From: a virus
Virus record (IMG/VR): IMGVR_UViG_3300008954_000020
Span: 1 to 64,000 of that record
Length of the DNA: 64,000 nucleotides
Direction: 5' to 3' (one strand)
The translations under genes were made by a program, and so were the position numbers. The notes under the pieces were generated by a model. It did not search any database. It was given only the letters and a program-made list of their open reading frames with translations, and was not told the origin of the DNA. Shown in pieces: positions 1 to 7,576 of the stretch (its first letter is position 1; each line of letters begins with the position of its first letter).

Positions 1-950
1 AACTAAAAGGAAAACTTGGAATTATTGAAGTTCCACTTGGTGCAAATATCGTGAGTAATCAAATGAAAAGATTTGGTAAAATCGAAGTTGTAAAAGAATC
101 CGTTGAACAACTGGATGAAGGCAAAATGAAAGAACTTCATATGCTTATCAAGCAAGGAAAGAGTGCCGAACAAATTGCTAAGATTATGAAAGTAGATGCC
201 CATACAATTGAAGTTCTTATGCGTGGGAATTTAAAACCCTCATTGAAGAAAGAAGCAAAACTGGATGATTTGTGGGCACTGGCATGGCACTTAAAGGAAA
301 AACAAATGAAAACAAATAGAGAACAATGGGAAAGGGCTGCAACTATGCAAGAAGGCAAATCGGGCCCCTACGACAGCGACCCACGAATCCCGAAGATGAG
401 TGACAAAGGCAAAGAACTTCTTGCATGGATGGCTAATTCATTCGAAGAAACTGGTGGCCCATACCTAGACAAAAATAATGTTCAGTATTTAACTAAACAT
501 GCCGTTGATAGGATTATGAAGAAGTTAAAGAAACTAAAAAACCTTCCACCCGACAAGAAGAAAGAAATGAAACTTGTCATGAAAGAACTTGGTGAAGGTG
601 TCGAAGAAGAAATTTCAACAACTACAGGAAGTGTTGGTACACTTACTGACCCAACAGATATGGGCAAGAAGAAGAAGAAGAAACGATGTGATGAATTAGA
701 TAAGTATACCGATTCTCAAATCTTTACGGTAAGTAACGCAGACTTCAATAGATGCAGTAAAGGCCGAAGAAAGAATGAAAGATGGAATAAGTTCTTTGCT
801 CAAGAATCAGAACAAGGTGCGACCATCAAGAGATATTCTTTAAGAAATCCGAAGTCTCCAATCATTATCAAGAATGAAGAAACTGGTGACCTGATGTTCC
901 TTCGCCGTAGATTAAACGACCAAAGACTCAAACACAATAGAAGAAAGTAA
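1..950 (+). CDS. Unknown lysine-rich protein, 5' end outside window
   Basis: This is the only plus-strand gene. The frame is open from base 3 to the stop at 948-950; a GTG at 51 gives a 299-residue product, but the codons upstream of it are also open and protein-like, so the real start is probably outside the window. From the GTG, residues about 25-55 read as a small helical unit (KELHMLIKQGKSAEQIAKI) resembling a helix-turn-helix-like repeat. The rest is charged and lysine-rich, with a run of six lysines near residue 210 and a basic C-terminus. I do not recognise the family. The gene converges on the minus-strand membrane cassette; the two stop codons abut at 950/951 with no room for a separate terminator. 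A structural or DNA-binding role is possible but not shown. Confidence 0.75.
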   Translation, partial: LKGKLGIIEVPLGANIVSNQMKRFGKIEVVKESVEQLDEGKMKELHMLIKQGKSAEQIAKIMKVDAHTIEVLMRGNLKPSLKKEAKLDDLWALAWHLKEKQMKTNREQWERAATMQEGKSGPYDSDPRIPKMSDKGKELLAWMANSFEETGGPYLDKNNVQYLTKHAVDRIMKKLKKLKNLPPDKKKEMKLVMKELGEGVEEEISTTTGSVGTLTDPTDMGKKKKKKRCDELDKYTDSQIFTVSNADFNRCSKGRRKNERWNKFFAQESEQGATIKRYSLRNPKSPIIIKNEETGDLMFLRRRLNDQRLKHNRRK

Positions 951-1202
951 TTACTTCTTTTTGAATGTACGGTAGGTTGCGTATCCCGCAATCGCAATCG
1001 AACCCAACCACAACACTATCCAATTATTGGATGGTGTTGTTTCTTTTGGTTGTATTTCGTTTGGTGTGTTATAGTTGCTAGATGTGGGAGGTTGTAGGTT
1101 ATAATTTCTAGGAATTTGCCCTACGGGTTCTGAAGGGACAACTTTAATTGCTCCACCACAACCACACAACAATAAAGTCATTACAAATAATAGGTTTCTC
1201 AT
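951..1202 (-). CDS. Small lipoprotein with C-terminal TM segment, u-spanin candidate
   Basis: The 83-residue product starts with a lipoprotein-type signal (MRNLLFVMTLLLCGC), lipobox LCGC with Cys15 as the likely lipidated residue. A proline- and asparagine-rich stretch follows, then a second hydrophobic segment at about residues 61-77 (WIVLWLGSIAIAGYATY) and a basic tail. An outer-membrane lipid anchor plus an inner-membrane helix in one chain is the architecture of unimolecular spanins such as T1 gp11, which fuse the two membranes in the last step of lysis. That role is inferred; the protein is shorter than T1 gp11. The start overlaps the upstream holin-like gene as ATGA, so the two are translationally coupled. 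An unrelated phage lipoprotein is the alternative. Confidence 0.7.
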   Translation of the reverse strand: MRNLLFVMTLLLCGCGGAIKVVPSEPVGQIPRNYNLQPPTSSNYNTPNEIQPKETTPSNNWIVLWLGSIAIAGYATYRTFKKK

Positions 1203-1645
1203 GTCGAGGCCTTCCCTGCCGCATTACCAAAATAGAATCCTACAACAGTCAATAGAATTTGTCGGTTCTCTTCTGTAAAGAGATATCCATATACTTCTTG
1301 GAACTTGATGGAAGTATCTCCACCAAACACCCACAAGAATGTTCCTGTTGTTTCAGTTACTTCAACCACGGTTGGAATGCCAAAGAAAGGAAGAATAAAT
1401 GGAGCGATAATAGTACCGAACAATATTGTAACAACAATGGTACGGCGAACTACTTTACCAGCATCAACACTTACTCGTTGTACTGCTAAATCAGCACTTT
1501 CATCTTGTCGTTGTGACCTAGCCATTGCTCGTTCGAACAATGCTTTTTGATCTTTTCTTTTCTCTGACCAAAAACGAAACAGGAATCCTGTTGCGCTACT
1601 TGCAATCAGTGTTAAAAATTCTGGTGTTAGGAATGCCGATAACAT
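1199..1645 (-). CDS. Multi-spanning membrane protein, putative 3TM holin
   Basis: The 148-residue protein has hydrophobic stretches at about 5-25, 68-92 and 128-145, separated by a charged segment (RFWSEKRKDQKALFERAM). Size, the FRFW-EKRKDQ junction and the helix layout resemble the three-helix holins of gene transfer agents and marine phages, which permeabilise the inner membrane at lysis. No endolysin lies beside it. It overlaps the upstream coiled-coil gene as TAATG and the downstream lipoprotein gene as ATGA, so the three membrane proteins are made together. Holin function is inferred from topology and context; another small phage membrane protein cannot be excluded. Confidence 0.65.
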   Translation of the reverse strand: MLSAFLTPEFLTLIASSATGFLFRFWSEKRKDQKALFERAMARSQRQDESADLAVQRVSVDAGKVVRRTIVVTILFGTIIAPFILPFFGIPTVVEVTETTGTFLWVFGGDTSIKFQEVYGYLFTEENRQILLTVVGFYFGNAAGKAST

Positions 1646-1830
1646 TATTTCTCTCCCATTTCATCGATGTCTTCTTCTATGTCATCGATATCTCTTCTAA
1701 TCTCTTTAATATCTGATTCTAGATTAGAGATGATCACACGAAGTCTGGTCAATTCGATTCCAATTTTCCATAACATGGCTACACCACCAACTACGGCTGC
1801 AGCAACTATACTATTTAGTACTTCTATCAT
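1645..1830 (-). CDS. Small membrane protein with coiled coil
   Basis: The 61-residue protein has one N-terminal hydrophobic helix (about residues 8-26) followed by an acidic/basic heptad-rich segment (ESDIKEIRRDIDDIEEDI) that should form a coiled coil. The layout resembles small phage lysis accessory proteins such as inner-membrane spanins or XhlA-like proteins, but I cannot assign a family. Its ATG overlaps the stop of the RuvC-like gene (ATGA), and its TAA overlaps the next start (TAATG). It is the first of three consecutive membrane proteins in the putative lysis cassette. Confidence 0.65.
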   Translation of the reverse strand: MIEVLNSIVAAAVVGGVAMLWKIGIELTRLRVIISNLESDIKEIRRDIDDIEEDIDEMGEK

Positions 1831-2390
1831 TTCATTAACTTCCGTTCTGCTATTTCATAAAACAACTTCTTACATATGTAGTAGGCATCAACAATATCAG
1901 ATACGGGATTTCCTATCTTTTTGGCCTTGGGCATGATAGGATACATTATTTGTTTATTGGTTTCTTTTACAAACGCTTCATACATTTGCTTTTTGTCAGC
2001 ATTACCTTTTGTGGTTGCAAACTTTTTAATTTCTGCGGGAGTATAAACCGTTACAGGAATTCCATCTTTGTACATTTTATATTTAAGAATCCCTGTATTT
2101 TCGGCAATATGAAATACTTTTCCTTGTGAACCGTAAGAATATCCTTCGAGCGAAATTTCTTGACAACCCAGAACCTTTTCTTGGGCCCAATCGGCAATAG
2201 AACAATATCGTTCTGCATCGTGATTCCACGAACACAATCTCTCACCATGAATGTTGTGAATAAAGGTTTTAGCTTTTGAATTTTGGTCTGTGAGAAAATA
2301 AAAGGATAAATTTCTCCACTCCCATTTCTTACCATGCAAACAACAAATAGCAGGGCTTCTTAAACTATAATCTATTCCGGCAATGTTCAT
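1827..2390 (-). CDS. RuvC-like Holliday junction resolvase
   Basis: The 187-residue protein has an RNase H-fold resolvase layout: GIDYSLRSPAI with Asp7 on the first strand, ISLEGYSYG with Glu82, and SDIVDAYYI near the C-terminus with Asp165 and Asp168. Four acidic residues at these places match the metal-binding set of RuvC-type enzymes. The expected job is cleavage of branched DNA before packaging, the role of endonuclease VII (gp49) in T4, although gp49 is unrelated in fold. AGGAG lies eight bases before the ATG. That site is buried in a hairpin whose loop carries a late promoter (see 2399-2426), so the gene is probably translated mainly from late RNA. Confidence 0.8.
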   Translation of the reverse strand: MNIAGIDYSLRSPAICCLHGKKWEWRNLSFYFLTDQNSKAKTFIHNIHGERLCSWNHDAERYCSIADWAQEKVLGCQEISLEGYSYGSQGKVFHIAENTGILKYKMYKDGIPVTVYTPAEIKKFATTKGNADKKQMYEAFVKETNKQIMYPIMPKAKKIGNPVSDIVDAYYICKKLFYEIAERKLMK

Positions 2391-2398
2391 GATATAAT

Positions 2399-2426
2399 CT
2401 CCTAGTACTATTTATATTACTTGGAG
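2399..2426 (-). promoter_or_regulatory. Hairpin sequestering the RuvC-like gene's Shine-Dalgarno, late promoter in loop
   Basis: On the minus strand CTCCAAGTA (2426-2418) can pair with TACTAGGAG (2407-2399), eight of nine positions, with one A-A mismatch. The ten-base loop (2417-2408) contains TATAAATA. The 3' arm holds the AGGAG ribosome binding site. RNA from upstream promoters would form the hairpin; RNA started at the late promoter would lack the 5' arm. T4 genes 49, e and soc use this arrangement. Confidence 0.65.
2409..2416 (-). promoter_or_regulatory. T4-type late promoter TATAAATA
   Basis: This is a perfect match to the gp55-dependent late -10 element, 18 bases upstream of the RuvC-like start codon. 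The window encodes gp55 and gp45, both needed for such promoters. It also overlaps the stop codon of the upstream 46-residue gene. Confidence 0.7.
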
Positions 2427-2552
2427 GAGGAGCCGTCCGACATGCAATCCGATAAGAAAACCAATGATAATAATAACAGCAGTTCCAATACGCTCTGTGA
2501 CATTTCCATCCATCCGTAATAATTTTAACAATCTATCTATTCTCTTTTTCAT
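2412..2552 (-). CDS. 46-residue single-pass membrane protein
   Basis: The short frame encodes a basic N-terminus (MKKRIDRLLKLLRMDG) followed by one hydrophobic helix (about residues 24-38) and a short tail. Its ATG shares one base with the TGA of the 43-residue gene upstream (TGATG), which supports real coupled translation. It ends inside the hairpin/late-promoter element of the next gene. No family is recognised. It resembles the 43-residue neighbour in ending with a GxxIG-LL-type helix, so the two may be a pair acting in the same membrane. Confidence 0.6.
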   Translation of the reverse strand: MKKRIDRLLKLLRMDGNVTERIGTAVIIIIGFLIGLHVGRLLLQVI

Positions 2553-2683
2553 CATAATGATAATAAAATTAATCTTCCTATTAATATTCCTACAGCAAAA
2601 GATAATATACCCACACCAGCACCAACAGGCGTTGAAATCAAGTATATCTTATTATCCAACCACTCTTTCCACTTGTCGTTCAT
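2552..2683 (-). CDS. 43-residue single-pass membrane protein
   Basis: The product starts MNDKWKEWLDNK and has a hydrophobic helix from about residue 14 to 34 rich in Gly, Val and Ile (GAGVGILSFAVGILIG). The gene overlaps the last 32 bases of the protease gene in another frame and shares one base with the next small membrane gene (TGATG). No family is recognised. A role with the secreted protease upstream or with lysis downstream is possible from position only. Confidence 0.55.
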   Translation of the reverse strand: MNDKWKEWLDNKIYLISTPVGAGVGILSFAVGILIGRLILLSL

Positions 2684-3434
2684 CAATAACCTCTTCCTCA
2701 CAGACCGATTTGTCCGTGATATTAGAATTCAACCAATCGTATATTTTGTCAACTCTAGAAAATGAATTTTCTATTATGACACCGTTACTAAATGTAAAGC
2801 TGGCAATGACGCCAACAATATATTTACTATCATTTAAAACAGCAATTGCTGGGCCACCAGAATCGCCAAACCATATGGTAGATTTAAATGGTATTGTTTT
2901 AAAATATGATTCCTCTCCAACCAAAACACCATAATACCAAAACTCGCCTGGGATGCTGTGTTTCTTCCATCCACCACCATATCCTACAACCTCTATTGGA
3001 TATCCTTTAGTCATAAAATTTTCTGATGCGATATTCAATGGGTCGATATCGTAAATTGATTCTTCTAAAACCAAAAGAGCACAATCGTTGTGTATTATAT
3101 CAAATATGTTTTCTGGATATTTAATAATTTCTTGTATTTTATACAACCTTCCATCAAACAATTCAAAATAATAATCATGTTCATCAATGATGCAATGGTG
3201 GGCAGTTAAAACAATATTTGGTGCAACCAGTGTCGCAGTACATGAGGTCTGCATATCTTCATCCAGTAAAACCCCAACTTGTGGCCATGGGTCATTGGTA
3301 GGATCAGTATTTACAAATCCTGTTACTGAGAGACTTTCTTCTGGTTCAGATATAAATGCCGGACTACTTACAGTTGGTGTATTAACGCAGGCAGTCATGG
3401 CAAGCATTACAAACAGGATTAAGTACCTGCACAT
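2652..3434 (-). CDS. Secreted trypsin-like serine protease (S1 family) lipoprotein
   Basis: The protein has 260 residues. The ATG at 3434 is chosen because GGAGG lies eight bases before it. The N-terminus is a lipoprotein signal (MCRYLILFVMLAMTAC, Cys16). The mature part carries the complete chymotrypsin-fold triad: His80 in LTAHHC, Asp117 in NDCALLVL and Ser192 in FGDSGGPA. It is thus predicted to be an active serine protease exported by the host Sec and lipoprotein pathways and anchored to a membrane. Trypsin-like proteases are unusual in T4-like phages. Possible roles are processing of an envelope or virion protein, lysis, or blocking of superinfection; none is shown. It sits between the ribonucleotide reductase terminator and two small membrane-protein genes. 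Confidence 0.85.
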   Translation of the reverse strand: MCRYLILFVMLAMTACVNTPTVSSPAFISEPEESLSVTGFVNTDPTNDPWPQVGVLLDEDMQTSCTATLVAPNIVLTAHHCIIDEHDYYFELFDGRLYKIQEIIKYPENIFDIIHNDCALLVLEESIYDIDPLNIASENFMTKGYPIEVVGYGGGWKKHSIPGEFWYYGVLVGEESYFKTIPFKSTIWFGDSGGPAIAVLNDSKYIVGVIASFTFSNGVIIENSFSRVDKIYDWLNSNITDKSVCEEEVIDERQVERVVG

Positions 3435-3487
3435 TTTATTATCCTCCATTAATATGTATGGAGAAAATACAGAAAATCAACAATTTG

Positions 3488-3525
3488 TAAAAAAGAAACG
3501 GCCGCACATAAAAGAACGACCGATT
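3488..3525 (-). terminator. Putative rho-independent terminator after nrdJ
   Basis: On the minus strand CGGTCG (3522-3517) pairs with CGGCCG (3504-3499), including one G-U pair, and a further GAA/TTC extension lies beyond one mismatch. The arm is followed by TTTCTTTTTT. It lies between the ribonucleotide reductase stop and the protease start. Confidence 0.5.
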
Positions 3526-3556
3526 CGGGAGGATAATAAAATAGTTTTCTATTTTA

Positions 3557-5494
3557 TCAATTTATAATATCTACTAGTTCACATGACCCAGCGCTACACG
3601 CAAGTTCTTGCATTCCTGTTGTGTTATCTTCTTGTTCTGTATCACTTAATTCACTCCAATCGATTTCCTTGGGCATTTTTTTAAGGAGTGATTTATATTC
3701 CTTGGATGTACACTCTTGGTATGGTGCTTGTCTATAAATATGTTCACTGTGTGGCAAGAACGAAACACCACTCACTTCATCAAAGTATTTATACACCCAC
3801 GCACCAACCGCAAACCATTCATCTTCTCGTACAGAAATTGTCACAGATGGTTTATGTTCACACCAATGTCGTTGATAAATTAACCAATGTTCCAATTGTT
3901 CAATAGCCGTTTTGTCATTGCGGAAAATTGAAGACTCTGGCGATTTTATAGGGAAAGAAAATACCATTGTGTGTTCTGGTTTGGTTACATCTGGTTCACA
4001 AGGAAACCCTTTCTGTTGCATGAATTGACACAATGGGTCTTTAATATCTGCACGAACAGTACGAATATAATGCTCTGCATGTCGGGTATGAATACCAGAT
4101 GATGCATCAACTAATTGGCTGACAGTACCCGATGGTTTAACACAAGTAATGGCAGCCGATTCGTTGATTTTGAATTTCTTTGCCCATACTTTATTTGTAT
4201 CAATTGCAACCTGACGAAGTTCTTCTAGTGACTCAATCAGTTTCTTTTCACCTTTGTTACCATTTGTTAAGTCGTTGTCCATAATACCTGTCAAAGAAAC
4301 ACCAAGTAATCTTTCTTCTTCACAGTTCTTTTTCCATTCACTCGACAAGTATCGGAAATTTGTTAGCGTGCATTGCCAAGTTCCAAGAATTGTTGCTAGT
4401 CGCACCTTCTCTTTGAGTGTTTCGATTGTATCTTCTTTTCTGATTACCACCTCAGACAAATTACAAAACTGTCTGTCACGCAAAATAATTTCTGAACACG
4501 GATTAACTCCGAAGTCGTGATTCGCATCTCTGCGTTCTCCGAGTTTCTCAACCGTTTTCTGTGCGGCTTCTCTATTATAGATTCCTCGTTCTCCAGATTT
4601 AGATTTATACAACGACAACCATTCTTCCATAAATGTTCCCATCTCTGGTTTACATTTATATGCAACAGAGTTGTTTGCTAATGCTCGTTGTCCGTTCTCA
4701 TACCACCACTGTCCTGTTTTTGCACCACGCATTCGTTCATCCGTCAATGAGGATAAAGAAATTAATGCAGACCTACGAACACCACCAACAACTACAATCT
4801 CTGCAATCTTACAAATAATATCATGGCTTTCAATTGATGTTAGTTTTCTTCCTCTTGCATTTTGATACATGTTTGTGGTGAAGTTGAATAAATCTTCAAG
4901 GGGGCCTGGGCCCGAAGCTCGTCCACCAAATGTTTTTAGTCTTGAACCTGCTTCTCTAATTTTTGACAAGTCCCATTTTGGAACTTGACCACCAATTAAA
5001 AGCGATGTTAGTTCTTTGTATGCTTTTGCCCAACCAATTTTGCTGTCTTGAACAACTATGGTTGTGTCTGATTTTTCAAAGTCTTCAGAAATTGTTGGGA
5101 GTTTGTCGAGGAATCCTCGTTCTACACTAAACCCCATTCCTGTTCCACACATTAAAATATAAACTATTTCATCAAACGACCGTACCCTACCAGCAGTACA
5201 ATACGCACAGTTGTATCCTGCAACATTATCTCGTTTGAGTGCATCACCTGCTGTCATAAGAGAGCGCATAGAAGGCATTACCGATTGATTAAGGATTGCT
5301 TCTTCAAGTTCCTTGCGGTCATTCTTTGTTACTTTGTAGTTGTTATTTTCTTTTAGATGTTCTTCGAAGAAATCAAAATATCTTGATACGGTTTCGTTCC
5401 AAGTTTCTCTGCGACCCTCTTCTTCTATCCATCTGGAATATCGGCTAAGGTGTATAAAATTCTGGTACTCTGTTGGTAAATCATTATTATTCAT
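3557..5494 (-). CDS. nrdJ: Adenosylcobalamin-dependent (class II) ribonucleotide reductase, monomeric type
   Basis: The 645-residue enzyme is expected to convert ribonucleotides to deoxyribonucleotides using coenzyme B12. NPCSEIIL gives the thiyl-radical Cys333 and Glu335. Cys344, eleven residues later, is one half of the reducible pair and Cys96/Cys99 (YNCAYC) supplies the other; the 11-residue spacing equals that of Cys408/Cys419 in the Lactobacillus leichmannii enzyme. VKPSGTVS is the phosphate-binding loop. The C-terminus ends in the shuttle pair C-SAGS-C (633, 638), again as in the Lactobacillus enzyme. It is about 100 residues shorter than that enzyme. No small subunit is needed, so the host must supply or import B12. 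AAGGA lies eight bases before the ATG. Confidence 0.93.
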   Translation of the reverse strand: MNNNDLPTEYQNFIHLSRYSRWIEEEGRRETWNETVSRYFDFFEEHLKENNNYKVTKNDRKELEEAILNQSVMPSMRSLMTAGDALKRDNVAGYNCAYCTAGRVRSFDEIVYILMCGTGMGFSVERGFLDKLPTISEDFEKSDTTIVVQDSKIGWAKAYKELTSLLIGGQVPKWDLSKIREAGSRLKTFGGRASGPGPLEDLFNFTTNMYQNARGRKLTSIESHDIICKIAEIVVVGGVRRSALISLSSLTDERMRGAKTGQWWYENGQRALANNSVAYKCKPEMGTFMEEWLSLYKSKSGERGIYNREAAQKTVEKLGERRDANHDFGVNPCSEIILRDRQFCNLSEVVIRKEDTIETLKEKVRLATILGTWQCTLTNFRYLSSEWKKNCEEERLLGVSLTGIMDNDLTNGNKGEKKLIESLEELRQVAIDTNKVWAKKFKINESAAITCVKPSGTVSQLVDASSGIHTRHAEHYIRTVRADIKDPLCQFMQQKGFPCEPDVTKPEHTMVFSFPIKSPESSIFRNDKTAIEQLEHWLIYQRHWCEHKPSVTISVREDEWFAVGAWVYKYFDEVSGVSFLPHSEHIYRQAPYQECTSKEYKSLLKKMPKEIDWSELSDTEQEDNTTGMQELACSAGSCELVDIIN

Positions 5495-5514
5495 GATATA
5501 TCCTTTGTTAATTT

Positions 5515-6867
5515 CTAAAGTTCGCCGCCATCGACAACAGTATCTCCGTCTTCAGCAAGGCCGGATATAGACGAGGTGTTTGCTGCAATTGCATCACGGG
5601 TTTCCTTCTGCACCGTTATCGTGTACTTGACGCCGGAGCTTGGACTAGTCATGCTTATATCAATTGCTGCGCCTTCTTGTATATTAAACTCGCCGACATC
5701 AGTATTAAAAAAGACTTGGGATAGTTCAATCGGATCACCAGAATAAAGGCCCGCAGTAAATCCACCATCGGCATCTCCGCCGGGAATATTAATATCAACT
5801 TTGCCTCGGTTGCCTTTAGTCACTGAAACACCAGCACCCGTAAAGTTTATGTGCCTTGCATCTTTGTTTATCGTAGTTCCGTCTGCCATAACAGCAGTAA
5901 GGTTACCACCCCCACCCTGCATGGTAATTTTGCCAGCGCCACCGGCTTTAGAAAGTTGTTCTATGAATTTTTTATCGAGGGATAGAATTCCATCTTCTTT
6001 AATTTGTAGGGGATAAGTTGCTGTGGCGATGCCTGAGTCCCCTGTATCACCTTGAAGTCCTTGTTCACCTTGAAGTCCGATTGGGCCTTGTTCGCCTTGA
6101 AGACCACCAACACCGTCTTGGCCGTCTCGACCATCCACACCATTGACTCCATCTCTACCAGCAAGTCCGTCTTTACCATCTTGACCATCTTTGCCCGCAA
6201 GTCCCTGTTCACCCTGTGGGCCTTGTGGGCCTTGTATTCCTTGGCGACCGTGAGTACCCTGTTCACCTTGAGGCCCCTGAAGACCCTGTTCACCTTGAAG
6301 ACCTTGTTCGCCTTGAGTTCCTCGTATTCCTTGAGGGCCTTGTTCGCCCTGAATTCCTGTTGCACCATCGAGTCCATCTCGGCCATTGATTCCATCTTTA
6401 CCATCTGCCCCATCTTGGCCGTCTTTACCCGACTCACCTTGCAAACCTTGTGGCCCAATATCTCCATCTCGACCATCTATACCATCTGCCCCTGCATAAC
6501 CTTGATCACCTTTGATCCCAGCCGGCCCAGCTGGCCCTGTAACATATTCAATAATATTGTTTGCTTCTTCTTTTGCTGTTTCTTCAACTATAGGTTTCGC
6601 TGATACAGAATCAAAATATGAATTAATTTGATCGGAATCACCTGTCAATTTGACATCCATACCATAGGAATCCATCAATACAATAGAATTGTTTCCAGTT
6701 CCTATTTGAATAGTCTTATGAATATTTGTAACATCTTCTGTGAAGATAAAGGTTGATGATGCAGAATAATCATCAAGAGTTCTTAATAGAACAAACTCAT
6801 CTCCGTATTCGTGTACATTAGAGAATAAATTCGCATTACCATCAAACCTTTGAAACCTATCAACCAT
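5515..6867 (-). CDS. Collagen-like repeat protein, probable fibre
   Basis: The 450-residue protein has a globular N-terminal domain (about 1-105), a long run of Gly-X-Y triplets (about 110-280, many GEQGPQG, GKDGQDG and GRDG units) and a C-terminal domain of about 170 residues. Gly-X-Y regions form collagen-type triple helices and are common in phage fibres, so a trimeric virion appendage is likely. The C-terminal domain would be the distal or trimerising part. It overlaps the upstream DUF3293-like gene by eight bases, and GGAAG precedes the ATG. The repetitive DNA makes this gene prone to length change. Confidence 0.75.
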   Translation of the reverse strand: MVDRFQRFDGNANLFSNVHEYGDEFVLLRTLDDYSASSTFIFTEDVTNIHKTIQIGTGNNSIVLMDSYGMDVKLTGDSDQINSYFDSVSAKPIVEETAKEEANNIIEYVTGPAGPAGIKGDQGYAGADGIDGRDGDIGPQGLQGESGKDGQDGADGKDGINGRDGLDGATGIQGEQGPQGIRGTQGEQGLQGEQGLQGPQGEQGTHGRQGIQGPQGPQGEQGLAGKDGQDGKDGLAGRDGVNGVDGRDGQDGVGGLQGEQGPIGLQGEQGLQGDTGDSGIATATYPLQIKEDGILSLDKKFIEQLSKAGGAGKITMQGGGGNLTAVMADGTTINKDARHINFTGAGVSVTKGNRGKVDINIPGGDADGGFTAGLYSGDPIELSQVFFNTDVGEFNIQEGAAIDISMTSPSSGVKYTITVQKETRDAIAANTSSISGLAEDGDTVVDGGEL

Positions 6868-7546
6868 TTAAAATATCTTCCCAAGATTTTAGTGACTTAG
6901 TTTCTTCTTCATTAAGAATAGGAAATAGAATACCATGTGATTTCATCACTCGATTACCTATACTAGAACCTGGCACCTCAACACCTTCAAATGTGAATGG
7001 AACATTCATCTTCTTAACATGTTGACTATAACCTTGCGCTATCTTTCCTAATGAAACTCCAGCCCCAATTTTAAATTTAGTTCCGCTGGGTTCTATAATT
7101 TGGATATTACCTTTTTGACCTATGACTGCTCCATCTTGCTGGAATTTCTTACACAGATTTTTGATAATATCTTCAAACTCAGAACTGTCCATGTCTTCTC
7201 TCTTTGGAACAAAATATGACCGTTCAACAACATCTTTAAGTTTGTCTGCTGGACAAGATTCGTATGGGACATCTTCTAATTCACACTCTTGCCAATGACC
7301 AACAAGTTGATATGGGCCTAACTTATTATTGTTCAATTCCCCACGGAGATTTCTATTTCGTTGAATATTTTGTTTCTTACTATAGTTGCCTCGGTATGCC
7401 GTAATGATCGCAAAGTCTCCCCCTGATTCATACTTACGCATGAGTCGGGAAAGACCTGCCTCGGAGATGAGGTTTTGATTGTCTGAGTTTGGGCCCCAAT
7501 CATCGTATTGTGTTGGGGGTTCATTGTAATCTGTAAATCGCAACAT
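6860..7546 (-). CDS. DUF3293-like protein of unknown function
   Basis: The protein has 228 residues. The N-terminal half contains [20 protein letters not shown] and LVGHWQE followed by a serine/tyrosine-phenylalanine strand (RSYFVPK), a succession that resembles the DUF3293 family. The C-terminal part contains a glycine-rich segment ([15 protein letters not shown]) and a strongly charged end. The function is unknown. It is followed, with an eight-base overlap, by the collagen-like gene; GGAG lies nine bases before the ATG. The family call is from memory of the motif, not from a search. Confidence 0.55.
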   Translation of the reverse strand: MLRFTDYNEPPTQYDDWGPNSDNQNLISEAGLSRLMRKYESGGDFAIITAYRGNYSKKQNIQRNRNLRGELNNNKLGPYQLVGHWQECELEDVPYESCPADKLKDVVERSYFVPKREDMDSSEFEDIIKNLCKKFQQDGAVIGQKGNIQIIEPSGTKFKIGAGVSLGKIAQGYSQHVKKMNVPFTFEGVEVPGSSIGNRVMKSHGILFPILNEEETKSLKSWEDILNG

Positions 7547-7576
7547 TGTAATTACTCCAAAATAATGTGGTTACTA

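Noticed and set aside
3536-3557. Perfect AT-only inverted repeat ATAAAATAG/CTATTTTAT at the nrdJ stop
   Set aside because: Such an AT stem is weak; the GC-containing hairpin with T-run just downstream is the better terminator.
3787-3794. TATAAATA on the minus strand inside nrdJ
   Set aside because: It is internal, about 350 bases before the next start, with a terminator in between; probably chance in AT-rich sequence.
5961-6476. 171-residue minus-strand frame in the collagen-like gene
   Set aside because: It is another frame of the same repeat, rich in Lys, Val and Met by codon shift only.
6052-6603. 183-residue plus-strand open frame rich in Leu, Thr and Phe
   Set aside because: It is the antisense of the collagen-like Gly-X-Y repeats; the repetitive codons keep other frames open. 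No ribosome site or promoter.
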